Shown: positions 22,774-29,235 of the stretch, one piece after another
Layout: each line of letters opens with the position of its first letter
How positions within the stretch are numbered: the first letter of the stretch is position 1
Assembly: GCA_030064755.1 (NCBI GenBank)
Contig: JASJEH010000029.1
Span: 1 to 37,188 of the forward strand
DNA length: 37,188 nt
Direction: 5' to 3'
DNA from: Methyloceanibacter sp.
GTDB lineage: Bacteria > Pseudomonadota > Alphaproteobacteria > Rhizobiales > Methyloligellaceae
Notes under the pieces: generated by a model
Seen by the model: the letters and a program-made list of their open reading frames with translations, nothing else
Database searches by the model: none
Told to the model about the DNA's origin: nothing
Position numbers and translations under genes: made by a program

Positions 22774-23120
22774 CGTCTTTCCACCGTTCCATCCATACGT
22801 TTCCGAAACTTGGTCCCTCGGCTGCCCGGCACAGGCCTCTTGGACTTCTTGCCTTCCATGATCTTGGCGCGGCCGCGGTCGGCTTTGGCCATCTTGGGCA
22901 CGTCGTCATTGGCGCTCTTCAGGCCGTGGCACCAGTCGCAGAGCACGCGGCAATTCTCCAGCGTCGGCTTTCCGCCCAGCCCGTCCGCCAGCACGTGGTC
23001 ATACTGGAACTTGCCGGGGGTCAGGAACCGCGTACATTCCTCGCACTTGCCGCCAGCCCGCTCAAAGGCCTCGCGCTTGACGCTCTTGGGGAATTCGCTG
23101 CGGGTCAAGGCTTGCCCCAT
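22770..23120 (-). CDS. HNH endonuclease
   Basis: The 116-aa protein carries a compact HNH domain: CEEC at 32-35, DHV (first catalytic His region) in KFQYDHVLADGLGG, the Asn in LENCRVLCDWCHGLK, and the CxxCH zinc knuckle. In many cos phages an HNH protein stands next to terminase and helps cleave DNA; here it is in the leftward accessory operon, so it may instead act in recombination, as a homing element, or against host DNA. The C-terminus is basic. Confidence 0.85.
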   Translation of the reverse strand: MGQALTRSEFPKSVKREAFERAGGKCEECTRFLTPGKFQYDHVLADGLGGKPTLENCRVLCDWCHGLKSANDDVPKMAKADRGRAKIMEGKKSKRPVPGSRGTKFRKRMDGTVERR

Positions 23121-23335
23121 TCTTCCAGAACGCAGAACGCCTTGATTTGACTTGACGCCTTAAATTTACCAGCGCCTTCCATGATCTTTGCTGCCATGCT
23201 GTCGCACGCCGCCTTTTCCATTTCAACCTCGCCTGCGGGCTTCATATTCGAAGACACATAATGCCAGCGCTCAACTTCGAGCGTGTCATGGTTTGTCGTA
23301 AAGATTATCAGCAGTATCTCAGCCCAATATTTCAT
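23105..23335 (-). CDS. Small protein with N-terminal hydrophobic stretch
   Basis: The 76-aa protein starts MKYWAEILLIIFTTNHDTLE, a short hydrophobic stretch that may be a signal or anchor, followed by WHYVSSNMKPAGEVE and a helical end with two Cys. A much longer open frame exists upstream but it is the antisense-like shadow of the barrel gene; the ATG at 23335 fits the gene spacing. It overlaps the HNH gene by 16 bases. Family not recognised. Confidence 0.6.
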   Translation of the reverse strand: MKYWAEILLIIFTTNHDTLEVERWHYVSSNMKPAGEVEMEKAACDSMAAKIMEGAGKFKASSQIKAFCVLEEWGKP

Positions 23336-23339
23336 TGCT

Positions 23340-23993
23340 CTACCACCTGTATCCCAAGCCCAACTGGACCGTCTGGCTATCGAACTCGGCCCCGAAGCCG
23401 TCGTGCGAAGTGTCCTCGAGCCAGAGCTGGCTAGCCTCGACGCCGACATACCAGCTTTCTGTGAAAGCCCACCTGAGCCCAACCTGAGCGCCATAGGCCA
23501 GCGCGCAGTCGAGATCTCCGAAGAACACCGCACAGCCCGGCCCGATCCCGCCGCCGGCGTAGAGCGAGACAGGGCCATAAGCCACTTCCGGCGATAGCTT
23601 GAACAGGCCCGTGAAGACATGACCGTCGCCATTCTGCGAGCGGTTGCGGTCTTCGTCGTTCCGGCCGTGCGTATCGTTGGTGCGGTAGCCGAGATCAAAC
23701 CCGGCCCCAATCCCGAAGTCCAGCGGGCCATAGGAGCCCAGCGGGTGGCGGTAGCCGCCTTCCAGGGCGAAGGCATAGCCTCGGTCCGAATCCGCTTCGA
23801 CCTCGTCACCGTTGCTGGTATCGCCCCATTCCGAAAAGCCTGCCCGGCCTTCCAGGTAGTACTTGGGCGGCTCTTCGGCATATGCGGTTGCTACCAAGAT
23901 GGCACAGATGGCCAAAAACACGGCCCCTATGGCGCACAGGGCGTTCACGACGCGCCAAGCGGTGTAGTGGGGGATTTTCTGCTTTTCGGGCAT
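23340..23993 (-). CDS. Outer-membrane beta-barrel protein
   Basis: The 217-aa precursor has an N-terminal cytoplasmic stretch, a hydrophobic core (AIGAVFLAICAILVATAYA) and a cleavage site before EEPPKYYLEGRAG. The mature part alternates hydrophobic and polar residues in about eight strands (LDFGIGAGFDLGYR, VSLYAGGGIGPGC, QTVQLGLGYRW) and ends in aromatic Trp, the usual Bam signal. It resembles small OmpA/Opa-type barrels. In a phage, such a gene suggests change of the host surface, for example receptor masking or superinfection exclusion. Confidence 0.8.
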   Translation of the reverse strand: MPEKQKIPHYTAWRVVNALCAIGAVFLAICAILVATAYAEEPPKYYLEGRAGFSEWGDTSNGDEVEADSDRGYAFALEGGYRHPLGSYGPLDFGIGAGFDLGYRTNDTHGRNDEDRNRSQNGDGHVFTGLFKLSPEVAYGPVSLYAGGGIGPGCAVFFGDLDCALAYGAQVGLRWAFTESWYVGVEASQLWLEDTSHDGFGAEFDSQTVQLGLGYRW

Positions 23994-24030
23994 TTCGCTC
24001 TCCTCGTGGCTTGTGGGGCGTTTAAGGGGG

Positions 24031-24207
24031 TTATTGGGTGCGCCTACGCTTCCATTCTTCGCGCTCCAGCACGTAGCGCTGCCGTTTGATCATGAATTCA
24101 GCCGCGCGAAACGCGGCAATGCGCTGCTTGTCTCTTTTGCCAGGCGTCACCCTCATGGCCCAAAACAATAGGGTATTTGCGATCATGTCGCGTATCATGT
24201 TGATCAC
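24031..24207 (-). CDS. Small basic protein
   Basis: A 58-aa product from a GTG start, with GGAG seven bases upstream (minus strand), reads MINMIRDMIANTLLFWAMRV then a strongly basic helix (FMIKRQRYVLEREEWKRRRTQ). The open frame upstream is probably not translated. It could bind nucleic acid or membrane. Position between the barrel and a DUF551-like gene. Confidence 0.55.
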   Translation of the reverse strand: MINMIRDMIANTLLFWAMRVTPGKRDKQRIAAFRAAEFMIKRQRYVLEREEWKRRRTQ

Positions 24208-24227
24208 GTCACGTCTCCTATACGGGG

Positions 24228-24533
24228 TTATTGGGGAGGGTCGAAGAGGGACAAGTGGCGCTTTTTTGCCAGTGTTTGCAAAAACGTAAGGGGCCGTTTT
24301 GAAACCGCCGGCGGTTTCAATATCGGCGCCCAATGGGTTACTTCGCTTTCCCAGTAGCAATAGCCAGGAGAGATGTGCCAATAGCCCAGATCGCTTAGCC
24401 GTGTTTCTGGCGGGTTAGGTACCCAAATTACAATGTCGCGCGGGTCATGCGCGTTGAGTTTGCTGTAAGGGGCGTAAACAAGAATGCGCGTCCCGTCTGT
24501 CGGCGCTGTCTCAATCGGTTGCCATTCGCTCAT
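24228..24533 (-). CDS. DUF551-like phage protein
   Basis: The 101-aa protein begins MSEWQPIETAPTDGTRILVY, the hallmark opening of DUF551-type proteins found in early operons of many phages and prophages. A tryptophan-rich body (RDIVIWVPNPPETRL, YWHISPGYCYWESEVTHWAP) follows. The biochemical role is unknown. AAGGTGA precedes the ATG; the longer frame upstream is rejected since it overlaps the annealing protein end and is Arg/Lys-rich noise. Confidence 0.8.
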   Translation of the reverse strand: MSEWQPIETAPTDGTRILVYAPYSKLNAHDPRDIVIWVPNPPETRLSDLGYWHISPGYCYWESEVTHWAPILKPPAVSKRPLTFLQTLAKKRHLSLFDPPQ

Positions 24534-24570
24534 GTCGTCACCTTTGCTCTTTCCTTCAGGTCGCCCGTGG

Positions 24571-25353
24571 TTATGCCTCAGTCTCTTCGGGCTCTTGCGC
24601 TTCCGGTCTAGCCTCAATCTGCTCAGGCGTTTCGGCGGCATCGTCAAGGAACGACGTATCCGTATCCACTTCGACAGTGGGGAGGTCCTGCATTTCTTCG
24701 GCAATGGACAGCCCGGCCAAGCAATCCGCGAAACCGTCGCGCATGGCGTAGGTGCGCGCCCGCCACATGAGCATGCGTTGGGGGTATTTCATCCAAGGGT
24801 CTTTCTTGGGGTTCATCCAGAGCTTGGCCCGCTTGGCGTCCCGGACCGAGAAACGCCCAATGTAGGGGTCGTCCTGGCCCTTGCGCTTCAGGGCGCAGCA
24901 GGCGGTCAGGGTATCGTCCCACTCACCGGGGCTTTCGGTTTCTCCGATGCCCGGCTCGAACCATTCCCGGCTGTTCTCCAATTGTCCGGTGCGCTGAACC
25001 AGAGAGATAGCGCCGTCGCCCCAGATCGAGGGCCTGCCGTTGATGATGGCGATCCAGGAAAGCGCCGTGATTGGCGGCAAGCCTACCTCCGCGCCCTTCA
25101 TGATGCCCACCATGATCTTGGATTGCAGATCCTTGGCGATGGCCTTGCGCTCTTCATCGGCAAACCCGCGATAGCGCTCTTTGACTTGCCAGCCTTTGAG
25201 CCCGCCGTGTTCCGGCCAATAGCTGTCCGGCGCGAGGTCGGCGCGAATCACAGCCTCAGCGATGCGCGCCACCTCCTCGACGGTATGCGGGACGATAGGC
25301 GCGACCGCGTGGCCTGCGGTCAGTTCTGGCTTGGTGAGTTGCTTGTCATTCAT
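24571..25353 (-). CDS. RecT-like single-strand annealing protein
   Basis: The 260-aa protein shows the RecT family signature: ITALSWIAIINGRPSIWGDG in the core and PWMKYPQRMLMWRARTYAMR with DGFADCLAGLSIAEE near the C-terminal part. It should coat 3' single strands made by the neighbouring exonuclease and anneal them to homologous DNA. The acidic tail (EQIEARPEAQEPEETEA) is typical. The ATG at 25353 overlaps the exonuclease stop as ATGA, so the pair is coupled; a TTG at 25368 is less likely. Confidence 0.88.
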   Translation of the reverse strand: MNDKQLTKPELTAGHAVAPIVPHTVEEVARIAEAVIRADLAPDSYWPEHGGLKGWQVKERYRGFADEERKAIAKDLQSKIMVGIMKGAEVGLPPITALSWIAIINGRPSIWGDGAISLVQRTGQLENSREWFEPGIGETESPGEWDDTLTACCALKRKGQDDPYIGRFSVRDAKRAKLWMNPKKDPWMKYPQRMLMWRARTYAMRDGFADCLAGLSIAEEMQDLPTVEVDTDTSFLDDAAETPEQIEARPEAQEPEETEA

Positions 25354-26381
25354 GTTTCTGTCATCCAAATCGGAAAATCCTCGTCTGCGAAGGTGTCGAT
25401 CCGAGACTGGTCAACCCAAGGGTCTGCCCCGAATTTTTCGGTGTAGAAGTTGAAAGTATAGCGCGCCTCTTTCACGGCGGCGGCGGCACAGTCATAGACC
25501 AAACGCTTAGGGAACACCTTGCCGCGCGCCACCGGGGCGATGCCGGTTTGCTGGAAGACGAAAAGGAAGGTGGTCTCGTCCGCAAGATCCGGCGGGCCTT
25601 TCTCGTAATCGCGCATCTTTGTGCTTTCGTGCCAGATAACTTGACCCGCGTGGATGTGCTTCTTCGCCGCCGCGACCGCTTCCAGATAGACATAGGCCTG
25701 GATGTGATAGCGCCCCGAGGCCATTGCCCCGGCTATCGCGCGGTCGATAGGTTTGCCCAGCGGGTTGCTGAAGGTCTTGAGATCCACCACGGCGCGGGGC
25801 TTCAGGTAATCGAGCCGGGCCTTCATGGGGATGCCTTCCGTTTCCCAAAAGATCGACACTTCCGGGTGCCCGCCGGAGAAAGCCTTGCCCAGTTCCGGGT
25901 GGTGGTCGATGTGCGCCGCGCTGATCTCGATTTCGTCAATCCAAGACTGCGGGATGATCTCCTTGCCGTGGTTTGCCTTGCCGTGCTCCGAGAGCATATG
26001 CGCCCAGATCGGCGCGGTCGGGTCGTGGGTTAACAGACGTTCGATCAACTCGTCTTTTCGGCCTGAAAGCTTTTCGCCGTGCACGCGGAGCTGGGCCTTG
26101 ATATCGTCCGTGGTCTTGAGCGCATCGGGGTAGTCGTCAGGATTGAGCGCGGCGGCGTAGGACGCCTCGAACGCCTCGCGCCCTTCCAGGATGCGCTTGT
26201 GATAGGCCGACCCCTTGCGCGTAAATTCGGTTTCCTCGTGCTCGTAGGTGGGGTTCATCCAAGAACGAGCCCAGAAATCCAACGGCGAGATAAGCAAGTT
26301 TTGGATGCCGGAATTTGAAAGCGCGGGCGTGGCGTGATACTCCGCTTCAGGAAGGCCAAAATAGATGCCGGGTTCCCTCAT
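25350..26381 (-). CDS. RecE-like exonuclease with internal SAP-like motif
   Basis: The 343-aa protein belongs to the PD-(D/E)XK exonuclease group that partners RecT. A GSAYHKRILEG motif (His61) and catalytic residues Asp191 (KARLDYLKP) and Asp200-x-Lys202 (VVDLKTF) are visible, with Glu174/Glu180 before them. Residues of about 88-118 (LKTTDDIKAQLRVHGEKLSG, RKDELIERLL) match a SAP DNA-binding motif placed between the N-terminal part and the nuclease core. It should resect double-strand ends 5' to 3'. Start at 26381 is fixed by ATGA overlap and a GGAAGG site. Confidence 0.85.
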   Translation of the reverse strand: MREPGIYFGLPEAEYHATPALSNSGIQNLLISPLDFWARSWMNPTYEHEETEFTRKGSAYHKRILEGREAFEASYAAALNPDDYPDALKTTDDIKAQLRVHGEKLSGRKDELIERLLTHDPTAPIWAHMLSEHGKANHGKEIIPQSWIDEIEISAAHIDHHPELGKAFSGGHPEVSIFWETEGIPMKARLDYLKPRAVVDLKTFSNPLGKPIDRAIAGAMASGRYHIQAYVYLEAVAAAKKHIHAGQVIWHESTKMRDYEKGPPDLADETTFLFVFQQTGIAPVARGKVFPKRLVYDCAAAAVKEARYTFNFYTEKFGADPWVDQSRIDTFADEDFPIWMTET

Positions 26382-26584
26382 TCCCCTACCTTCCTTCCTC
26401 GGCTGGAGAGCCATTGGTCTACGTTCTGGGGCTCTATGCCCATGGTGACTTTGCCGCCGCTCTTGCTGGAGCGCTGGCCGTACCAGAAAGGCAGGCAGCA
26501 TTGCGGGCATTGCGCCGCTGTTGCTGTCGCCCGCTTGTGCTCGACCGTATGCGTCACCGTGCATTTCGCGCACTGGATCTTCAT
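26378..26584 (-). CDS. Zinc-ribbon-like small protein
   Basis: The 68-aa protein has CAKC at residues 5-8 and CPQCC at about 27-31, a four-cysteine ribbon spaced by a Thr/His/Lys-rich loop (TVTHTVEHKRATATAAQ), then GQRSSKSGGKVTMGIE. Small ribbons of this kind bind DNA, RNA or protein. It overlaps both neighbours by 4 bases and is coupled to the exonuclease. Function unknown. Confidence 0.7.
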   Translation of the reverse strand: MKIQCAKCTVTHTVEHKRATATAAQCPQCCLPFWYGQRSSKSGGKVTMGIEPQNVDQWLSSRGRKVGE

Positions 26585-26733
26585 GGCGTCACCAAAAGCA
26601 CAGCGTAGAAGACGCCAACCGCGAGAGCCGCGCAGAGGAACGTCGGCCAGAAGCGCTGCCGTTTCCTCACAGGCGTTGCCAGCCTCATGTTGACGGCCAC
26701 GCAGTTCTTGTTGAAGGGGCCTAGGCGGGTCAT
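26581..26733 (-). CDS. 50-aa membrane protein
   Basis: A short ORF with a basic N-terminal half (MRLATPVRKRQRF) and one membrane segment (WPTFLCAALAVGVFYAVLLV). Both ends overlap neighbouring genes by ATGA, which is strong support for translation. It lies between the HTH gene and the zinc-ribbon gene. Function unknown. Confidence 0.6.
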   Translation of the reverse strand: MTRLGPFNKNCVAVNMRLATPVRKRQRFWPTFLCAALAVGVFYAVLLVTP

Positions 26734-26945
26734 GGCTTTTCCTTGTGTCGGTAGCGGACTACGCGCTCTAAGCCCAAAGCGCCTAGAATGGTGGGGCCAG
26801 GGTCAACACGCCCTCGTAAAACGTCCGACACGTGCGTTTCCGAGATACTGTTTTCTTGCGCCCATTGTTTTTGGCTGCCAGCTTTCTCTGTCTTTTTGCG
26901 AAGCATGTGGACGACGTTTGCTGTCCCAAACCAAACATTCCTCAT
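26730..26945 (-). CDS. Helix-turn-helix regulator
   Basis: The 71-aa protein has an XRE-like HTH at about residues 24-50 (SQKQWAQENSISETHVSDVL then RGRVDPG). GGAGG lies eight bases upstream of the ATG; an internal Met at residue 14 is an alternative start. An 8-bp perfect inverted repeat stands 29 bases upstream and may be its operator. It heads the recombination part of the leftward operon, so it may be a Cro-like or autoregulatory repressor. Confidence 0.75.
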   Translation of the reverse strand: MRNVWFGTANVVHMLRKKTEKAGSQKQWAQENSISETHVSDVLRGRVDPGPTILGALGLERVVRYRHKEKP

Positions 26946-26973
26946 CTCTCTATCCTCCAGAAAACTAGAGCCG

Positions 26974-27000
26974 GTGACGCTGCCGAAAGCGTAGCGTCAC
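26974..27000. promoter_or_regulatory. Perfect inverted repeat, operator or terminator
   Basis: GTGACGCT (26974-26981) and AGCGTCAC (26993-27000) are exact complements around an 11-base loop. The repeat lies between the gene ending at 27006 and the HTH gene starting at 26945. On the minus strand a short TTTT follows eight bases after the stem, so it could also be a weak terminator. No clear promoter is seen in the 60-base gap. Confidence 0.5.
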
Positions 27001-27005
27001 AAAGA

Positions 27006-27398
27006 TCACTTCTCACTCTCCCGTGCTTCTAGGCTTGCGATGCAGAGGGCGAGGGCGGGGGTTGAAACACCTTTGTCTGTCTCTGCAATTAAGCTGCCGT
27101 CGTAATCCCACGCCGGTTCGCCGATCTCAGTCAGCGCGCAGTCCCACCACTCACCATTCCAGCTCTGCGACAAGGAATCGACGCGCCACCCCTCCGGCAC
27201 AACCCAATCCACAGCGTCTTGCAGGTTCCGGGTTGGGTCGGGGCGGTTAGGTCCGCCATACTTCTGATTTGGGGCCCACCAATCATCAAGACTGTCCTTC
27301 GTCCACCCGCACGCCAGCAGAACCCTATCCGACAGTTGGCGGGAGCCCTCTGGGGCGGCGCGGAGGTCTTCGATCAGCTCGCGGCTCAGGGTCTTCAT
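27006..27398 (-). CDS. Phage ABA-sandwich-like protein
   Basis: The 130-aa protein has the pattern NLQDAVDWVVPEGWRVDSLS, then WWDCALTE and TPALALCIASLEAR near the end, typical of the phage ABA sandwich domain found beside early phage genes. Trp-rich. GAGGAG lies seven bases before the ATG at 27398; a GTG at 27413 overlaps the preceding stop (GTGA) and would add five residues. Its biochemical role is unknown. Confidence 0.7.
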   Translation of the reverse strand: MKTLSRELIEDLRAAPEGSRQLSDRVLLACGWTKDSLDDWWAPNQKYGGPNRPDPTRNLQDAVDWVVPEGWRVDSLSQSWNGEWWDCALTEIGEPAWDYDGSLIAETDKGVSTPALALCIASLEARESEK

Positions 27399-27409
27399 CT
27401 CATCTCTCC

Positions 27410-27655
27410 TCACACGCTAGGCGGACGATACATGGCCTTCGCGTCTTGGTATGACGCCTTGGTCTCGGCCTCTTCAGCGTCTCTAAGGCGGTCCAAGGGC
27501 AACTCGTGAATGAAGTCTTGCATGGCGTCGATCAGATCGGGGTGATCCGTTGCGTCCATGACGTGCCGCGCCAAATTCTCGGCTTGGTCCATCAGATCGT
27601 GCAGCGCTTCTAGCGGGGTGCGCGTCTTGGCATTAAGGGCGGGGCTGGTGTTCAT
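27410..27655 (-). CDS. Small acidic helical protein
   Basis: This 81-aa protein is helical and acidic (PLEALHDLMDQAENLARHVM, DLIDAMQDFIHELPLDRLRD, AEEAETKASYQDAKAMYRPP). AAAGGA lies seven bases before the ATG, which overlaps the preceding stop. Acidic helical proteins in early phage operons are sometimes DNA mimics or inhibitors, but no specific family is recognised. Confidence 0.65.
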   Translation of the reverse strand: MNTSPALNAKTRTPLEALHDLMDQAENLARHVMDATDHPDLIDAMQDFIHELPLDRLRDAEEAETKASYQDAKAMYRPPSV

Positions 27656-27918
27656 TGGGATTGTCCTTTGGTTTTCAAGATTGCAGCGCGGATCAATGCC
27701 ATACCCGATTTCTCGGCAGGCTCCTTTGAGAAGGGCGCAAGGGCACGTTCTGCCCATTCCAGCGCTTCCAAAAGTTCAGGAGCGGCTGCTACCAGGTGAG
27801 CCTGCTCCTCAGTCATCTCGTCGGCGATCACTTCTTCCTCGTAGTGGCCATCTGTCTCGACGACCCGCCAAGCTATGCCGGGAATGTGCTCTTGAGCTAT
27901 CCAGCGGACTTGCGTCAT
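27652..27918 (-). CDS. Small phage protein with AAPELLEAL motif
   Basis: The 88-aa protein has an N-terminal beta part (RWIAQEHIPGIAWRVVETDG) and the helical motif EEQAHLVAAAPELLEALEWA, which recurs in many small early phage proteins of unknown role. GGAGAAC precedes the ATG at 27918. The frame extends upstream to 28032, but that part is Pro/Cys-rich and unlikely. It overlaps the next gene by 4 bases. Confidence 0.7.
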   Translation of the reverse strand: MTQVRWIAQEHIPGIAWRVVETDGHYEEEVIADEMTEEQAHLVAAAPELLEALEWAERALAPFSKEPAEKSGMALIRAAILKTKGQSQ

Positions 27919-27964
27919 CTTTGTTCTCCAAAAAGAGCGGCCTACTTGGCCAGTCAGGGGAGGG

Positions 27965-28097
27965 TTAGGGTGTTTTGGGCAAGGGCCAGTCTTCGGGCGC
28001 GGGCTCGGACAGACGCGCAACAAGGCGGTCATGCTGCCATTGCTTTTCAGCGTCCCTGGCAGATGATGTCCGGCTGTGCGTCTCTGCCGATGGTCAT
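27965..28097 (-). pseudogene. Possible frameshifted small ORF
   Basis: An ATG at 28097, sharing ATGA with the preceding gene, gives only 16 codons (MTIGRDAQPDIICQGR) before a stop. The neighbouring frame, one base over, stays open and reads protein-like sequence (SARDAEKQWQHDRLVARLSE then PAPEDWPLPKTP) to a TAA at 27965-27967 but lacks its own start. A one-base change would join the two into about 43 residues. Either a broken gene, a sequencing error, or a +1 shift. Confidence 0.35.
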
Positions 28098-28357
28098 GGC
28101 GTCGGCCTTAAGGGGCGAATTTCTTCGCGTCGCGCCTCAACGAGCTTGTGGTCTGTGCGCTCATCAAAAACGAGCGTGAACACAGGATTGCCGTCTTGAT
28201 CGAGGTCGATTGAAGTGATGAGACCCACAGGCTCCCTTTGCGCTAGCCATACACAGCAACCGCCTTCCTTGAGGCCCGCCTTGCGGTCTTCACGCTCGGC
28301 GGCAGAGCCTTTGTAGCCATGCATACCCATCGCGATCTCCCAAGCTGATTGGTTCAT
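28094..28357 (-). CDS. Hypothetical early protein
   Basis: The 87-aa protein starts MNQSAWEIAMGMHGYKGSAA and has a beta-rich end (PVGLITSIDLDQDGNPVFTL, VFDERTDHKLVEARREEIRP). GGGGGAT lies before the ATG at 28357, which overlaps the preceding stop as ATGA. Two adjacent Cys (EGGCCVWLA). No family recognised. Confidence 0.65.
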   Translation of the reverse strand: MNQSAWEIAMGMHGYKGSAAEREDRKAGLKEGGCCVWLAQREPVGLITSIDLDQDGNPVFTLVFDERTDHKLVEARREEIRPLRPTP

Positions 28358-28629
28358 ACCGAAATCCCCCATCCTGGCTCTGGCAGCCATTTGTGCAGGA
28401 GACGAAGAGTGCGCTTGCTTCGGCCTCGGCAGCGAGCGTGCTTGTGCAGATGGTCAATGGTCGCGTCGACGTTGGCCATCGCTTCGCGCAACTGTTCGTA
28501 GTATTCACGCTCTTGTCCTGGAACGGCCTGACACGTCACGCGGTAGCCGCAGTTTCGAAGTCCACCAATCACGTCCTCGATCTTTAAGCTCAAGTCCGTG
28601 TCCAGGCTGTTGATGAGGGGGGCGGTCAT
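28354..28629 (-). CDS. Hypothetical helical protein
   Basis: The 91-aa protein has a helical centre (QEREYYEQLREAMANVDATI, DHLHKHARC) and a basic C-terminal part. It starts where the previous gene stops and ends in an ATGA overlap. No recognised domain. Second gene of the leftward operon. Confidence 0.65.
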   Translation of the reverse strand: MTAPLINSLDTDLSLKIEDVIGGLRNCGYRVTCQAVPGQEREYYEQLREAMANVDATIDHLHKHARCRGRSKRTLRLLHKWLPEPGWGISV

Positions 28630-28904
28630 TAGGCTATCTCCCGCGCGTCGCTCACACGGTCAAAGCCCTGGCGGCGCTCGATCCACGCCGCGTCGGCCAT
28701 GCTATAGCGGTGCGCGTAGTTGACCTCTTTGAGTGACCAATCCGGTCTTGTCTCTTGCAGTGCCTCGTTCTCAGCGATGGCCAACTGCGCTTGAAGCTGC
28801 TCGATTTGCTTCCAAAGATCCTCAATACCACCGGCTCGCTTCAAAAGCGGTTCGCCGCATTCGGGGAGATTTCGAAGCCAATGCTTGGGAGTCTTGCTGG
28901 TCAT
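28629..28904 (-). CDS. First gene of the leftward operon, coiled-coil protein
   Basis: The 91-aa protein begins MTSKTPKHWLRNLPECGEPL and contains a coiled coil (IEDLWKQIEQLQAQLAIAEN). GAGG lies nine bases before the ATG at 28904, and the start follows the leftward promoter by about 50 bases. A longer frame to 28976 would overlap the promoter boxes and is rejected. Function unknown. Confidence 0.65.
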   Translation of the reverse strand: MTSKTPKHWLRNLPECGEPLLKRAGGIEDLWKQIEQLQAQLAIAENEALQETRPDWSLKEVNYAHRYSMADAAWIERRQGFDRVSDAREIA

Positions 28905-28938
28905 CGGTCTTGCCTCGTTGGCTGTCTCTGTTCTCCGT

Positions 28939-28979
28939 CGTGTGTCTGATAAACAATGTAATGCATCTTTGCACACACG
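28939..28979. promoter_or_regulatory. Inverted repeat across the leftward promoter
   Basis: CGTGTGT (28939-28945) and ACACACG (28973-28979) are perfect complements flanking the -10 and spacer of the leftward promoter. The arrangement could be an operator for the HTH protein encoded at 29032, or a chance pairing. ATGCAT in the spacer and a TGCAT in the rightward promoter are further partial repeats in this control region. Confidence 0.35.
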
Positions 28980-28983
28980 TCAA
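28955..28983 (-). promoter_or_regulatory. Leftward early promoter
   Basis: On the minus strand TTGACG (28983-28978), 17 bases, and TACATT (28960-28955) form a sigma70-like promoter (five and four matches). It drives the long leftward operon that starts at 28904. It stands back to back with the rightward promoter at 28996-29024, as in lambda-type immunity regions. Confidence 0.7.
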
Positions 28984-28995
28984 GCAAAAAAGCGC

Positions 28996-29024
28996 TTGCA
29001 TAATTGAAAATGATGCTCTATGTT
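28996..29024 (+). promoter_or_regulatory. Rightward promoter of the HTH regulator
   Basis: TTGCAT (28996-29001), 17 bases, TATGTT (29019-29024). RNA would begin near 29031, at or next to the ATG at 29032, so the message would be leaderless or nearly so, as for lambda cI from PRM. No ribosome site is seen before this ATG, which supports the reading. Confidence 0.55.
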
Positions 29025-29031
29025 ATGGGGC

Positions 29032-29235
29032 ATGAAACAGCCAAAATACATTCAGGCCGTCTTAGACCAGATCGCAGCTAGCGGTTTGTCGGACGCAGAA
29101 GTTTGCAGGCGCGCGGGGCTCAACACCGCCACGCTGGTTCGCATCAGGGCAGGCACGTCATCGCCGACCATTCGCACGCTGGAACTGATCGAGCGCGCCC
29201 TTGGGGAAAGCCCAGCAGCCGAGGCGGGGCAATGA
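29032..29235 (+). CDS. Small HTH transcription regulator
   Basis: The 67-aa protein is essentially one XRE-type HTH domain: SGLSDAEVCRRAGLNTATLV for helices 2-3 and TSSPTIRTLELIERALGES for helices 4-5. It faces the leftward operon across a 127-base control region, so it is the best candidate for its repressor. There is no cleavage or dimerisation domain as in CI proteins. The start at 29032 fits a leaderless message; an ATG at 29020 lies in the -10 box. It overlaps the next gene by ATGA. Confidence 0.75.
   Translation: MKQPKYIQAVLDQIAASGLSDAEVCRRAGLNTATLVRIRAGTSSPTIRTLELIERALGESPAAEAGQ

Noticed and set aside
26315-26724. Rightward open frames over the leftward operon
   Set aside because: Antisense to three coupled genes (25350-26381, 26378-26584, 26581-26733) that show clear domains or exact overlaps.
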